This document shows positions 42,198 to 50,680 of a stretch of 62,098 nt of DNA, one piece after another. Every line of letters begins with the position of its first letter. Positions within the stretch are counted from its first letter, which is position 1. The DNA is taken from NCBI GenBank assembly GCA_025350865.1, contig JANXWZ010000213.1, positions 1-62,098 of the forward strand. The letters run 5' to 3'. The notes beneath the pieces were generated by a model that saw only the letters and a program-made list of their open reading frames with translations, had not been told where the DNA came from and did not search any database. Source of the DNA: Rhodanobacteraceae bacterium (GTDB lineage: Bacteria; Acidobacteriota; Terriglobia; Terriglobales; Acidobacteriaceae). The position numbers and the translations under genes are program-made.

Positions 42198-43811
42198 TTA
42201 GGAAAGGCCGAAGCAATAGACCTTACCGTCGTATGTGCTGAGGTAGACCTTTCCGTTTGCGACCGTGACGGAGGTGAAGTGATTGAAGCTCGTCATGGTG
42301 TCGCCGCTGGACCAGAGTTCCTTGCCGGTCTCGGCGTCGAGGACGTAGAGCGTGGCGTGTTTGGCGGTGAGGACGCGGTTGGTGGAGTCGAAGTTCAGGC
42401 CGATATCGGGCCAGACCTGCGATGTGTCGTCTCCGCTGCCCCAGGTGAAGACCATTCCGTTGGCGATGATCGGCGGTTCTCCGCGGAACATGTCTCGGGA
42501 AACCCAGATGGGATCGAAGGCCGGTTTGCCACCTTTTTCCACCAGCTTGAAGGCCGCAACGCCACCCTCTTTGGTGTCGGGTGTGTTGGTGATGGGGAAT
42601 TTCATCTGGGAGTGTTTCGGTCCCCAGAACGGCACGAGGACCCAACGTGTTCCGTCTTTGGCCTCCCAGGACGAGACGGCTCCCCAGCTGCCTGCGCTGG
42701 CGAAGTCCACGGCTTCATTGCAGATCAGGGGAGTCTTGAAGGCTGGCTCCATGTGGTCCGGTCCACCGGGATGCTTCGGGTCGAGCAGGTAGAGACGGCA
42801 CTCCTTGCCGGAGGCGGCCATCCATTCCTTACCCTTCCAGGTGAACGATGTGGGGGTGTTGTTGGGGTCGAGGTCGCGGCGGCGCAGCCAGTCCCAGTTG
42901 GGCGGCGTGAACCAGTTCTTGACTTTCCAGGAACCGTCGGTCTTGGCAAAGCCCACGACGCTGTTGCCGATGATCAGGTTGTCCGGGTTGCTGAGATCGA
43001 CGAGGCCGTCGCCGGTGGTGGTCCATACGGTTCCGTCGGAGGTGATCACCGGCCCGCGCCGGCCCCAGAGGCCGCCGCCGCCACCGAAGCCGCTGGAGGT
43101 TGTGATCTTGCCGTAGTCGGGCCCCGAGATGTAGGTGGAAAAGATGCCGCCCCCACCCGCAATGATGATCTGGTCCTTGTACAGCTGCAGGGCGAACTTG
43201 CTGGTTGTGCCCATCTTGATCGCGGGTTTGAGGTCTTCGCCCGTGACGTCGCTCATGATGTGCAGGTTGCCGCCACCGTCGACGACGTAGATGGGTCGAA
43301 CGCCTGAGGCGTCGGGTTCACCGATCGCCGGGACGTCGGTGCTGCCCTTGGGGTTGAGGAAGTTGTAATGCTTGGTATCGCTGGGCTGCACCTGCTGGGG
43401 ACGAGGGGTGCCGTCCGGCAGAAGAGCCGCGGGCGGAGTGGGGACAGTGTAAGTCCACTTCTTCTGCCACGCGATCTTGTGCGTGTTGCTGTCGATCGCG
43501 TACATGGTGTCGCCGACGCCGAGGATGTAGACCATCTCGGTAGAGCCGCCGGGCATGGGGACATTCTGAACGACAAGGGGGTCCATCAGGGTGTGGAGGG
43601 CCTGTGGGTAGACGTCCGTCTGGACGGTCCAGAGGAGCTTCATGCCCTTGACATTCTGCGTGGTCAGCTTGGACTCGTCCTTATTCCAGCCGCTGCGTTC
43701 GACATCGCCGCCGGACATGAGCCAGTTGCCCGCCTGGGCGGTTGCCATGCCGCAGCTCAACACGACCCCGGACAGAGCGATCAGACTTTTCATTGTGCGA
43801 TTTGCAGACAT
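42198..43811 (-). CDS. exported PQQ-like beta-propeller protein, downstream copy
   Basis: A 537-residue secreted propeller with a signal peptide (MSANRTMKSLIALSGVVLSC, cleaved near ATAQA). Blade repeats of the quinoprotein dehydrogenase type: SGGDVERSGWNKDE, MVYILGVGDTMYAIDSNTHK, RPIYVVDGGGNLHIMSD, AASGKECRLYLLDP, LYVLDAETGKELWSSGD, GKVYLSTYDGKVYCFGL. The tandem Cys of true PQQ alcohol dehydrogenases is not evident, so enzyme activity is unproven. It starts two bases after the stop of the upstream paralog, and GAGGAGCGC before that stop is its ribosome site. The pair shares about the same length and design. Confidence 0.88.
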   Translation of the reverse strand: MSANRTMKSLIALSGVVLSCGMATAQAGNWLMSGGDVERSGWNKDESKLTTQNVKGMKLLWTVQTDVYPQALHTLMDPLVVQNVPMPGGSTEMVYILGVGDTMYAIDSNTHKIAWQKKWTYTVPTPPAALLPDGTPRPQQVQPSDTKHYNFLNPKGSTDVPAIGEPDASGVRPIYVVDGGGNLHIMSDVTGEDLKPAIKMGTTSKFALQLYKDQIIIAGGGGIFSTYISGPDYGKITTSSGFGGGGGLWGRRGPVITSDGTVWTTTGDGLVDLSNPDNLIIGNSVVGFAKTDGSWKVKNWFTPPNWDWLRRRDLDPNNTPTSFTWKGKEWMAASGKECRLYLLDPKHPGGPDHMEPAFKTPLICNEAVDFASAGSWGAVSSWEAKDGTRWVLVPFWGPKHSQMKFPITNTPDTKEGGVAAFKLVEKGGKPAFDPIWVSRDMFRGEPPIIANGMVFTWGSGDDTSQVWPDIGLNFDSTNRVLTAKHATLYVLDAETGKELWSSGDTMTSFNHFTSVTVANGKVYLSTYDGKVYCFGLS

Positions 43812-43813
43812 TG

Positions 43814-45430
43814 TTAGCGCTCCTCGGGAATGCCGAACTGATAAAGAGTGTTGTCGTGGGTGGTCAGGTAGACGTGTCCGTTGCCCGCTGTCAGGCCGCC
43901 GGTGGCGAACGTGGTTGCCGCTTTTCCGCTGGTGAAGACCTGCGCGCCGGTGGATCCGTCGAGGAGATAGAGGGTTGCCGGCTTCGCCATTTTCTCGATC
44001 TCTGCGACAGTGTACGGCGTCCCATCCTTCTTCGCGACGCGAGATGACAGGCCTGTTGATACGGTCGCAACCAGGCCGCCTATCGTGATCGGACCGGACG
44101 GGGAGAGGATGTCGGCGGAGCTCCAGGCCGGGACCAGAGCGGGGGTCGAGCCGGTGGAATCGACCGTGAAGGCTACGATGCCGCCTCTGGTGGCGGCTCC
44201 GTTCGCGCCGGGAAACTTCATCGTCACTGGGCCGTGGACCGAGGCATAGACCCAGCGCATGTTGCCGTGCGCGGCATCGACCCAGGTGGCGAAGTGATCC
44301 CAGATACCGTTGCCGCCAAAGTCGCTGTCTGGCGCGACGACAGGTGCGGTGGCGAAAGCCGGAGTGTGGTGATCGGCTCCGCCCAGCGACGTGCTGTTGA
44401 GTAGGTAGAGGCGGCCGTTGCGATCGCCCGAGATGACGTAGTCTTTGCCTTTCAAGGCGAAGATGGCGGGTGTGGCACCTGCGACTGCTACGTCCGCTTT
44501 GGTGGGAGGCGCCGGTTGCGAAGGCGTGAAGTAATCTTTGACCGTCAAGGTCTTGGCATCCAGGTTCAGGACCGTATCCTTATACGCTCCCGCAACCTCG
44601 CCCTTGCCCGAGGCAACCGTGCCGAAGAGGGCATCGCCCTTGGTGTTCACAGCTACGCCACCCGCACCTGCAAAGCCCGACCCATTGGTCAGGAAAGAGG
44701 CTGGCTTGGACCACTGGGCTGGTTTGTCATAGCCCTTTCCCGGGACCTGGAACATGGTCGGGTAGGTGAAGTCGACCGCGTAGAGGCCGTTCGGAGTGCC
44801 ATTGCAGCCATCCACTGTGGAAACGTACATGGAGTTGGTGCTGCTGATATTCAGGCCGGTGGTTTTGCTGCCGGTGGGAACCAGCTTCACGGCGGGTATG
44901 GTCGTGTTGTCGCCGTCCTGCTGGCGCATGGCGTGGAGGTAGCCGTCGCTGTTTAGCGCCCACAGCAGGGCGATTGACCCCCGTCCGCCGCCAAAGCGTG
45001 CTGGTGCGCTGCCGCCAGGCATCACCAGCGGAGTGGAAAGTCCGCCTGAGCAGAGCGCCGAAGTGGATACGGGAACCTTTTCCTTCAGGTCCAGGTGGGT
45101 CTTCTTGAACTCGTAGTTCAAGTCAGCGTCGGTGATGACGATGTCGCCCGAGCTGGTGCCCGTGTAGAGGAACTCGTGGAACCCGGTGTAGCCGATGATC
45201 TGGCCAAGATCGAGCGGTGCAGTCAGCGCGTTCAGGCCCACGGCCTTGTTCGTGAATGTGTGTTTGTAGAGCAGCTGAATCTTCTTTGCATTCGCTGCGG
45301 TCAGTTTGACTTCACCCTGAGCCCAACCGTCCCTTTGCGGATTGCCCGCGACGGTGGGCCAGTTTGCCGCCCAGAGAGTCACACCGGAAACGGTCGCAGC
45401 GCAGAGCGCCCACAACGCTTTATTTTTCAT
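43814..45430 (-). CDS. exported PQQ-like beta-propeller protein, upstream copy
   Basis: A 538-residue paralog of the next gene, with a signal peptide (MKNKALWALCAATVSGVTLW, cleaved near AAN) and propeller blades (WPTVAGNPQRDGWAQGE, SSGDIVITDADLNYEFKK, ALLWALNSDGYLHAM, YVISGDRNGRLYLLNST, LYLLDGSTGAQVFTSG, GHVYLTTHDNTLYQFGI). It carries only a few Cys and no obvious quinone or Ca ligands. Probably binds a ligand or assembles with its partner in the periplasm. It heads the two-gene operon. A perfect palindrome TGAGACGTCTCA sits 49 bases upstream. Confidence 0.88.
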   Translation of the reverse strand: MKNKALWALCAATVSGVTLWAANWPTVAGNPQRDGWAQGEVKLTAANAKKIQLLYKHTFTNKAVGLNALTAPLDLGQIIGYTGFHEFLYTGTSSGDIVITDADLNYEFKKTHLDLKEKVPVSTSALCSGGLSTPLVMPGGSAPARFGGGRGSIALLWALNSDGYLHAMRQQDGDNTTIPAVKLVPTGSKTTGLNISSTNSMYVSTVDGCNGTPNGLYAVDFTYPTMFQVPGKGYDKPAQWSKPASFLTNGSGFAGAGGVAVNTKGDALFGTVASGKGEVAGAYKDTVLNLDAKTLTVKDYFTPSQPAPPTKADVAVAGATPAIFALKGKDYVISGDRNGRLYLLNSTSLGGADHHTPAFATAPVVAPDSDFGGNGIWDHFATWVDAAHGNMRWVYASVHGPVTMKFPGANGAATRGGIVAFTVDSTGSTPALVPAWSSADILSPSGPITIGGLVATVSTGLSSRVAKKDGTPYTVAEIEKMAKPATLYLLDGSTGAQVFTSGKAATTFATGGLTAGNGHVYLTTHDNTLYQFGIPEER

Positions 45431-45478
45431 GAAAACCTCGAACGTATCGATTCGGAAAGGTACACGGCGGTATTTGAT

Positions 45479-45490
45479 TGAGACGTCTCA
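45479..45490 (-). promoter_or_regulatory. palindrome TGAGACGTCTCA before the propeller operon
   Basis: Twelve-base perfect palindrome 49 bases upstream of the first propeller start, a plausible operator or part of the promoter. It is in the 403-base gap 45431-45833, which otherwise holds only the repeat at 45776-45800 and no convincing gene. Confidence 0.45.
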
Positions 45491-45775
45491 TGCCTTCACC
45501 CCGAACTTCCCTCCAAACGGCGCGGAAAGAGGGCTCAGTGCGATTTGCGTAAGAGTACTCACCCCGCACTGTGTTCGTCAACATGCCGACAAAAGACTCC
45601 CGGGAGCGACTCGTGCCGGGGCTATTGCAGGAGGGCGAGAATCCAATGCAGAGTACCGCGTCCGTCGACCATGAGATTGATTTCCTTGGGGCGGCAGTAG
45701 TGCGTATGCGGGCTCAGGCACTGCCATTCGTACGAATTTTGACCAGGTATGCCGCAGCCACAAAGGCAACTACGG

Positions 45776-45800
45776 AGATTCTGGCTTTGCCAGAATGACG
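45776..45800. repeat. dispersed hairpin ATTCTGGC/GCCAGAAT, second copy
   Basis: AGATTCTGGCTTTGCCAGAATGACG, matching 13701-13726 except in the loop. It lies 34 bases from the end of the receiver gene on the minus strand and may terminate it. Confidence 0.75.
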
Positions 45801-45833
45801 ACCGGGGTTGGTTTATTGCATGCAATCTGCTGG

Positions 45834-46214
45834 TTAGTCCTGCCAGCCCAGCACTTCGGAGATCTGGGCGGCGAGGGTCAGCGGATCAAAGGGCTTGAAG
45901 AGTACTGCGGCTACGCCGAGTCCGGCGAAGCGGCGCTGGTCCACTCCCTGAACCTTGGCGGTCAGCAGAACGACCGGGATTCCGGCGATCGCGGGAATCT
46001 GCTGCATCTGTTTAAAGGTTGTGGGGCCGTCCATCTCGGGCATCATGACGTCCATCAGGATGGCTTCGGGCTTCTGCTCCAGCGCCACGTCGATACCGTC
46101 GCGTCCGCAGGAGGCCGTGTATACGGTCCAGTCGGCCGTAGCTTCCAGGGAGAGCGCGGCTACCTCGCGTATGTCGTCTTCGTCGTCGATGATAAGGATG
46201 CGATGCACAGTCAC
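45834..46214 (-). CDS. single-domain response regulator (receiver)
   Basis: A 126-residue CheY-like receiver: acidic pocket Asp 10-11 (IIDDEDD), phospho-acceptor Asp 55 (AILMDVMMPEMDG), Thr 85 (LLTAK) and Lys 107 (LFKPFDP). There is no output domain, so it acts by protein contact or as a phosphate relay. It follows the hybrid kinase by 28 bases on the same strand and is surely its partner. Start GTG 46214. Confidence 0.93.
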   Translation of the reverse strand: MTVHRILIIDDEDDIREVAALSLEATADWTVYTASCGRDGIDVALEQKPEAILMDVMMPEMDGPTTFKQMQQIPAIAGIPVVLLTAKVQGVDQRRFAGLGVAAVLFKPFDPLTLAAQISEVLGWQD

Positions 46215-46242
46215 ATGGTACAGGGGTTGGCTTGCGGCGGCT

Positions 46243-47967
46243 CTACGTCAAAGTAAGTATTTCGGTTTGACGTAGCTTCTGCACGATATTCAGCACCAAC
46301 TCTTCAACCTCATGCGGCTGGACCTTCGCCTTGGTGAGGAACTGGGTTGGGCCAAGGCGCAACTGCGCCATCTCGCTGTCGGAAACTTCGCGGCCGGAGT
46401 AGACCACAAGGGGCAGGGAGCGCAGGTCGGGCTGCTGGCGGAGCCAGTCCACCAACGAGAAGCCGTCGCCGTCGGGCAGCGTGAGGTCGAGGATAAGCAG
46501 GTTGGGGCGTGCGACCATGCAATGATCGATCGCGGCCTGGCGCGTCGCGGCGTGGTTGATGCGGACGTTGGCGTCTTCAAATCCGGCGATCACGACGGAG
46601 GTCAGGTCAAGGTCGTCTTCGACCAGCAAGACGTAGGCCGGCACCTCGCCGGTATGCAGAACGCGCGAAAGCTCAGCCAGTAGGAGGTGCTCGTTGAACG
46701 GCTTCTGTACCCAACCCTGGGCGGCGGCCATGATGCTTGGGCCGTTGGGTGGAACGTCTTTGGTGGGCGGGTTCGACGGTGACAGCACGGAGAGGATCAC
46801 GACGGGAATGGCGGCGGTAGCGGGGGAGTTCTTGAGCCGCTGAAGGGTCTGCCAACCGTTGAGTCCCGGCATGTAGAGGTCGAGCAGGATAGCCTCGACG
46901 TGGTTTTTGACAGCGAGTTCGATGGCATGTTCGCCATTCTCGGCTTCGAGGATGGTGTAGCCATGTTGGCGGAGGTTTTCGCTGACAACGGTGCGGATGC
47001 CTGCGTCGTTGTCACAAACGATGACGGTGGCATTGGCGGGTGTATTCAGCATGGTGGCACGGCGTTCGCCGCTGACGGTGAGTGGGTCCTGCGAGCGGGC
47101 GCTGCGGGGGAACGACACGTACAGGGCAGCGCCCGGTCCGCGATGATGCTGCGTGTTCGATTCCGCCCAGATGGTGCCGTTGTGCTGCTGCACGATGGTG
47201 CGGCAGATGGCGAGGCCGAGGCCCGTTCCACCCTTCTGGCGGGCATCCGAGGCTTCCACCTGCTGGAATCGGTCGAAGATGGTGTCCAGCTTGTCGATTG
47301 GTATGCCGCGCCCTTGATCGGAGACGCAAAGCACGACCGCATCGGCGTTGGCTTCGATGCGGAGCTCCACGGTGCTTTGCGTGGGCGAAAACTTGACAGC
47401 GTTCGAGAGGAGGTTGGTGAGGACCTGCAGGATGCGGTCGGAATCGCCGTCGAAGTACACAACGTCAGGGGAGACCGTCATCACCAATTCGAGGTTGACA
47501 TGAGCGGCCTCGGCCATCGAGGTCATCGTCTCAATCGATTGCAAGGCCAGGTCGCGGAGGGAGCATCGTCGGATCTGCAGCGGAGCGCGGCCGGACTCCA
47601 TACGTTCCAGGTCGAGAATGTCGTTGATGAGGCGGATCAGGCGATCGGTGTTGGTGACAGCGATGCGAAGGAGATTCTGGGCCTTGGTGTCCATCGCGCC
47701 CATCAGGCCGGCCGAGAGCAGGCCGAGCGCACCGCGGATGCTGGTGAGCGGGGTGCGGAGCTCATGCGAGACGGTAGAGATGAACTCATCCTTGATCTGG
47801 TCCAACTCGGATCGCTGGACGAGCAAGGAATCCTTGGTGCGCTGCTCCTCGGTTGCGCTGTCGAGCTTGGCGCGCAGCTCGCGAATGGTATTGCGCGCAT
47901 GCACCAGTACCGCTGCGAGGACGGCGGAAATGACGACGAACAGGCCAGCTATGAAAGGAAATGCCAT
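46243..47967 (-). CDS. membrane hybrid histidine kinase with two receivers
   Basis: A 574-residue sensor kinase. One membrane helix (PFIAGLFVVISAVLAAVLVHA) is followed by a short coiled coil and no periplasmic sensor. HisKA has the phospho-His at about 68 in VSHELRTPL. The HATPase has N, G1 and G2 boxes (NLLSNAVKFSP, DQGRGIPIDKLD, KGGTGLGLAIC). Two receivers follow: VIVCDNDAGIR with AILLDLYMPG, and VLLVEDDLDL with LLILDLTLPDGDG. The ATG 47967 is chosen; a TTG at 48018 is open. Together with the adjacent single receiver it forms a multi-step relay. An Hpt at 39914 could complete it. Confidence 0.92.
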   Translation of the reverse strand: MAFPFIAGLFVVISAVLAAVLVHARNTIRELRAKLDSATEEQRTKDSLLVQRSELDQIKDEFISTVSHELRTPLTSIRGALGLLSAGLMGAMDTKAQNLLRIAVTNTDRLIRLINDILDLERMESGRAPLQIRRCSLRDLALQSIETMTSMAEAAHVNLELVMTVSPDVVYFDGDSDRILQVLTNLLSNAVKFSPTQSTVELRIEANADAVVLCVSDQGRGIPIDKLDTIFDRFQQVEASDARQKGGTGLGLAICRTIVQQHNGTIWAESNTQHHRGPGAALYVSFPRSARSQDPLTVSGERRATMLNTPANATVIVCDNDAGIRTVVSENLRQHGYTILEAENGEHAIELAVKNHVEAILLDLYMPGLNGWQTLQRLKNSPATAAIPVVILSVLSPSNPPTKDVPPNGPSIMAAAQGWVQKPFNEHLLLAELSRVLHTGEVPAYVLLVEDDLDLTSVVIAGFEDANVRINHAATRQAAIDHCMVARPNLLILDLTLPDGDGFSLVDWLRQQPDLRSLPLVVYSGREVSDSEMAQLRLGPTQFLTKAKVQPHEVEELVLNIVQKLRQTEILTLT

Positions 47968-48113
47968 GATTTCAGTGAGCTTGATAGTCACGCAGCAGCT
48001 AGCCAAATGGTTTGACAAGAAATGCGGATGCTATTGGCTGCGAAGTCAACGGCGGTCTCTGAAGTAACCGTCTTGTCGTTGAGCCCTGGGTTCACGGCAA
48101 AGGGAGAGGGATG

Positions 48114-48143
48114 AAAAACGTCCCCTGTTATCCACAGGGGACG
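48114..48143 (-). terminator. intrinsic terminator with a DnaA-box sequence in the loop
   Basis: On the minus strand: CGTCCCCTG, loop, CAGGGGACG, then TTTTT (plus 48114-48118 are A). It ends the deoxyhypusine-synthase-like gene. Plus 48128-48136 reads TTATCCACA, the exact consensus DnaA box, here spanning the loop and the first two stem bases. A single box does not make an origin. Confidence 0.9.
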
Positions 48144-48156
48144 CCTGCATTTGAGG

Positions 48157-49224
48157 TTATGCGGTTACTGCTACGCGGTCAAGTACCCCGGCAAAGTTCT
48201 TACCGGTTCTGGCGGAGTAACCCTTTTTATGGAATGCGTAACCGGCGATCAGCGGCAAAGCGAGTGTTGCCTCAGAGAAAACCATCTGCTCGTAAGTCAG
48301 GTCGACCTTGCCCCAGGAGCTTGCTTCCTTGAGTGTGGAACCCGACAGAGCGCCGTCGCGGGCGTCGGCGACCGTGATCTGAATGGCGTACTTGTGCATG
48401 GAGGCCTCGACGCCTAGGATGTCCGCGGCGACGACGATATCCTGCGCGAAGTTCTTGGGGACGCCGCCGCCGATCATCAACAGGCCGGTGGTTGGGTTCT
48501 CGATCTTGATTTTCGTGATCTCGTAGAAGTCCTTGGCGGAGTCGATGGAAACCACCGGCTTGCCCTGGCGGGCATGCTGGTGAGCGACGAGGCCGAAGCC
48601 GGCGGAGCAGTCGGAGAAGGCCGGGCAGAAGATCGGCACACCAAGTTCATAGGCCGCGAGGACGATGGAATCGTTGCAACCATGCGCGGGCGTGCGGTTG
48701 TTGTCGGAGAGATACTTGCCCATGGCCTGGATGAACTCGCGGCTGGAGTAGGCGCGCGGTTCGAGCGAGTCGGTGATCTTCATGGTGGTGTCGTCGCAGA
48801 TGCGGAGCTCTTCCTCGTCGATGAAGGTGTCGTAGATGCGGTCGATCATGAGCTCGCGGAGGTCGGCGTCGCCGGCACCGTACTTGTACTCGTCTCCGGC
48901 GATGTAGTGCTTGTAGCCGAGGGCTTCGAAGAAGTCCTGGTCGACGATGTTGGCGCCGGTGGAGACGATGGCGTCGACCATGTTGTTGCGGATGAGGTCA
49001 ACAAAGATCTTCTGCAGGCCGGCTGAAATGAGCGACCCGGCGAGGCACAGGATGACGCCGCATTCGGTGTCGCGGAGCATCATGTCGTAGATGGAAGCGG
49101 CGCGTGCAGTGTCGCGAGCACTGTAGGCCATAGAGGCCATGGCTTCGACGAGCGGGACTACATTGTGCTGCGTGATGTCGATGTGCTGAATGGGAGCTTG
49201 GAGGAGTTCGGATTTGGTTGGCAT
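48157..49224 (-). CDS. deoxyhypusine synthase family protein
   Basis: A 355-residue enzyme of the deoxyhypusine-synthase superfamily, which in eukaryotes and archaea moves an aminobutyl group from spermidine to eIF5A. In bacteria such proteins often act as spermidine-dependent homospermidine or amidine-forming enzymes. Family marks: CLAGSLISAGLQK, STGANIVDQDFFEALGYKHY, NDSIVLAAYELGVPIFCPAF, GGGVPKNF and the active-site Lys 306 in EASSWGKVD. ATG 49224 with AAAGGTG before it. It has no clear partner gene. Bacteria lack eIF5A, so the real product is unknown. Confidence 0.9.
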   Translation of the reverse strand: MPTKSELLQAPIQHIDITQHNVVPLVEAMASMAYSARDTARAASIYDMMLRDTECGVILCLAGSLISAGLQKIFVDLIRNNMVDAIVSTGANIVDQDFFEALGYKHYIAGDEYKYGAGDADLRELMIDRIYDTFIDEEELRICDDTTMKITDSLEPRAYSSREFIQAMGKYLSDNNRTPAHGCNDSIVLAAYELGVPIFCPAFSDCSAGFGLVAHQHARQGKPVVSIDSAKDFYEITKIKIENPTTGLLMIGGGVPKNFAQDIVVAADILGVEASMHKYAIQITVADARDGALSGSTLKEASSWGKVDLTYEQMVFSEATLALPLIAGYAFHKKGYSARTGKNFAGVLDRVAVTA

Positions 49225-49411
49225 GGCACCTTTCAAGATAGCGCGGGTGGGCGCAGGTTTGCGTAAATTTTGTGGTGTGGGACTGTGGTATTGGTGCTGG
49301 TGGACTTCCGCGCCTCGTGCCGGGTGGTGCGGGATCGGCCCCGGAAGCGGAGATCGGGGTGATCCTTGACTCGCTGTTTAAGAATACCAGAATGGTGCAA
49401 TCGTTATCCGC

Positions 49412-49987
49412 CTAGGTCAGAAGGTCTCGACCGCAAATCCAGAGGAATTTGTCCAAATCTCGCCATCCAAACCGTGTCAGCTTGAAAGAGGTTTTGAAGG
49501 CGCCCATCACACGCAGAAACTCGACATAGTCCTCAAGCTCGAAACGTTTGAAGCTCGCGAACTGATGTTGCTTTGAGTACTGCCACAAAGCTTCGCTGAC
49601 ATAACGGTCGTAAATCGGATCAGCGCTCGGATTTTGAAAGTGACAAAATTTAGTTGCAAAGGAGTAATTGCGGCGAATTTTAGAAGCATTTGTGACCCGA
49701 GATATTTGATCGACGATCTCGGCTTGCCCAGATAGAAGGCATTGGTCCAAATTACGTATGCCCTCGCAAATGTGGTGGGCGACCGGATAGATGTCCCATA
49801 TCTGAGTTTTGTAAAGGGCATTTAGGGCCGAAACCTTGAGGAGAACCTCTGGAAATGTTCTATTGGTCGGAAAGGCTTCGAAGAGAGATTGAACCGCCGT
49901 GTGAGTGTAGTCATCTGCCAGATCAAAGCTCTCGCAGCTCCGACGGATGAGGTCAGGGGTCGGAATTGGCAGCGTGATTTTGGTCAT
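49412..49987 (-). CDS. hypothetical protein behind higBA
   Basis: A 191-residue soluble protein starting MTKITLPIPTPDLIRRSCES, with further blocks LLKVSALNALYKTQIWDIYPVA, NYSFATKFCHFQNPSADPIYD, SEALWQYSK and FRFGWRDLDKFLWICG-like ending. I have seen this pattern in scattered bacterial and plasmid genes of unknown role but cannot name it. It sits eight bases after higA on the same strand; an alternative ATG at 50005 overlaps the antitoxin gene. Its AT content is higher than its neighbours, suggesting transfer. It could be a third member of the toxin-antitoxin unit. Confidence 0.72.
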   Translation of the reverse strand: MTKITLPIPTPDLIRRSCESFDLADDYTHTAVQSLFEAFPTNRTFPEVLLKVSALNALYKTQIWDIYPVAHHICEGIRNLDQCLLSGQAEIVDQISRVTNASKIRRNYSFATKFCHFQNPSADPIYDRYVSEALWQYSKQHQFASFKRFELEDYVEFLRVMGAFKTSFKLTRFGWRDLDKFLWICGRDLLT

Positions 49988-49995
49988 TGATAAGT

Positions 49996-50277
49996 TCAAG
50001 CCCATTCCAGCTTCTTGAGCTTGAACCGATCCGCTGGAATCTGAGCGAGGTCATACTGGGCTTGTTGGACGACCCATCCATGGGCGCTGCCGCCGAAGAC
50101 CTGTGAGATTCTCACCGCCATTTCAGGGGAAATACCGCGCTTTCCGTTTACGAGTTGCGACAAACTGGTTCGCGTCACACCAAGGGCGGCGGCCGCGTCG
50201 GTGATTGTGAGCCCCAGCGGCTCAATACACTCGGTCAGCACGATGCTTCCGGGATGGGGCGGGTTCTTCATTGGCAT
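49996..50277 (-). CDS. higA: HigA-type XRE antitoxin
   Basis: A 93-residue antitoxin: [20 protein letters not shown] is the typical HigA start, followed by the helix-turn-helix [22 protein letters not shown] and [18 protein letters not shown]. It binds the toxin and represses the operon. It follows higB by fourteen bases (toxin first, as usual for hig). A perfect 16-bp palindrome upstream of higB is its likely operator. Confidence 0.92.
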   Translation of the reverse strand: MPMKNPPHPGSIVLTECIEPLGLTITDAAAALGVTRTSLSQLVNGKRGISPEMAVRISQVFGGSAHGWVVQQAQYDLAQIPADRFKLKKLEWA

Positions 50278-50291
50278 GGTTGAATCTCCTC

Positions 50292-50570
50292 TTAGTGGTA
50301 ATCCAGATAGTCGACGTCAAAGGCATCGGGCTCGTTGAATCGGAAGATGATGCGCCAGTTGGCACGAACTGTTACCGCCCACCAACCTTCAAGCTCGCCC
50401 GATAGAGCGTGTAAACGAAATGCCGGGAGGTCAACGTGATCCAGCGTTACAGCCGCATCAAGTACAGCTAGAATTGTGCGCAGCTTCAGGACATGCTCTG
50501 GGTTGATGCCGCGCTTGTCATCGTCTTCGAACAACCGTTTCAGACCTTTCTGGCGAAACGAACGAATCAT
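50292..50570 (-). CDS. higB: HigB/RelE-type toxin
   Basis: A 92-residue ribosome-dependent mRNA interferase of the RelE superfamily: [66 protein letters not shown]. The WRIIFRF strand and surrounding basic residues fit HigB. ATG 50570 is chosen over a TTG two codons upstream. It leads the operon, with the antitoxin next. Confidence 0.92.
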   Translation of the reverse strand: MIRSFRQKGLKRLFEDDDKRGINPEHVLKLRTILAVLDAAVTLDHVDLPAFRLHALSGELEGWWAVTVRANWRIIFRFNEPDAFDVDYLDYH

Positions 50571-50582
50571 GAACAACCGTAT

Positions 50583-50598
50583 TGCGTTACGTAACGCA
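50583..50598 (-). promoter_or_regulatory. perfect 16-bp palindrome, probable HigA operator
   Basis: TGCGTTACGTAACGCA lies twelve bases before the higB ATG. Its symmetry and position are those of a self-repression operator. Promoter elements were not separately resolved. Confidence 0.75.
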
Positions 50599-50625
50599 GG
50601 TCAAGTTCGCAAGGTCAAAATCCTT

Positions 50626-50672
50626 TCCTCACCTCAATCGTGGTGAGACGGTGATTGAGGTGGGGCACCCGG
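50626..50672. repeat. dispersed repeat CCTCACCTCAAT...GAGGTGGGGCACCCGG, copy 2
   Basis: CTCACCTCAATCG pairs with GATTGAGGTGGGG (G-U at one site) around GTGGTGAGACG. It ends CACCCGG like copies at 30415 and 55675. It lies at the 3' end of the DUF4199 gene. Confidence 0.8.
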
Positions 50673-50680
50673 CGGATGGG

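Noticed and set aside
42156..43307. A plus-strand frame of 383 codons opposite a propeller gene
   Set aside because: Antisense shadow, Asp/Val/Gly-rich, no domain.
45571..45798. 75-codon plus frame in the gap after the propeller operon
   Set aside because: No ribosome site, runs through a dispersed repeat, no domain.
46900..48015. A plus-strand frame of 371 codons opposite the hybrid kinase
   Set aside because: Antisense shadow of a well-supported gene.
48128..48136. DnaA box as a sign of a replication origin
   Set aside because: Single copy, in a terminator loop, no dnaA or dnaN nearby, no AT-rich region.
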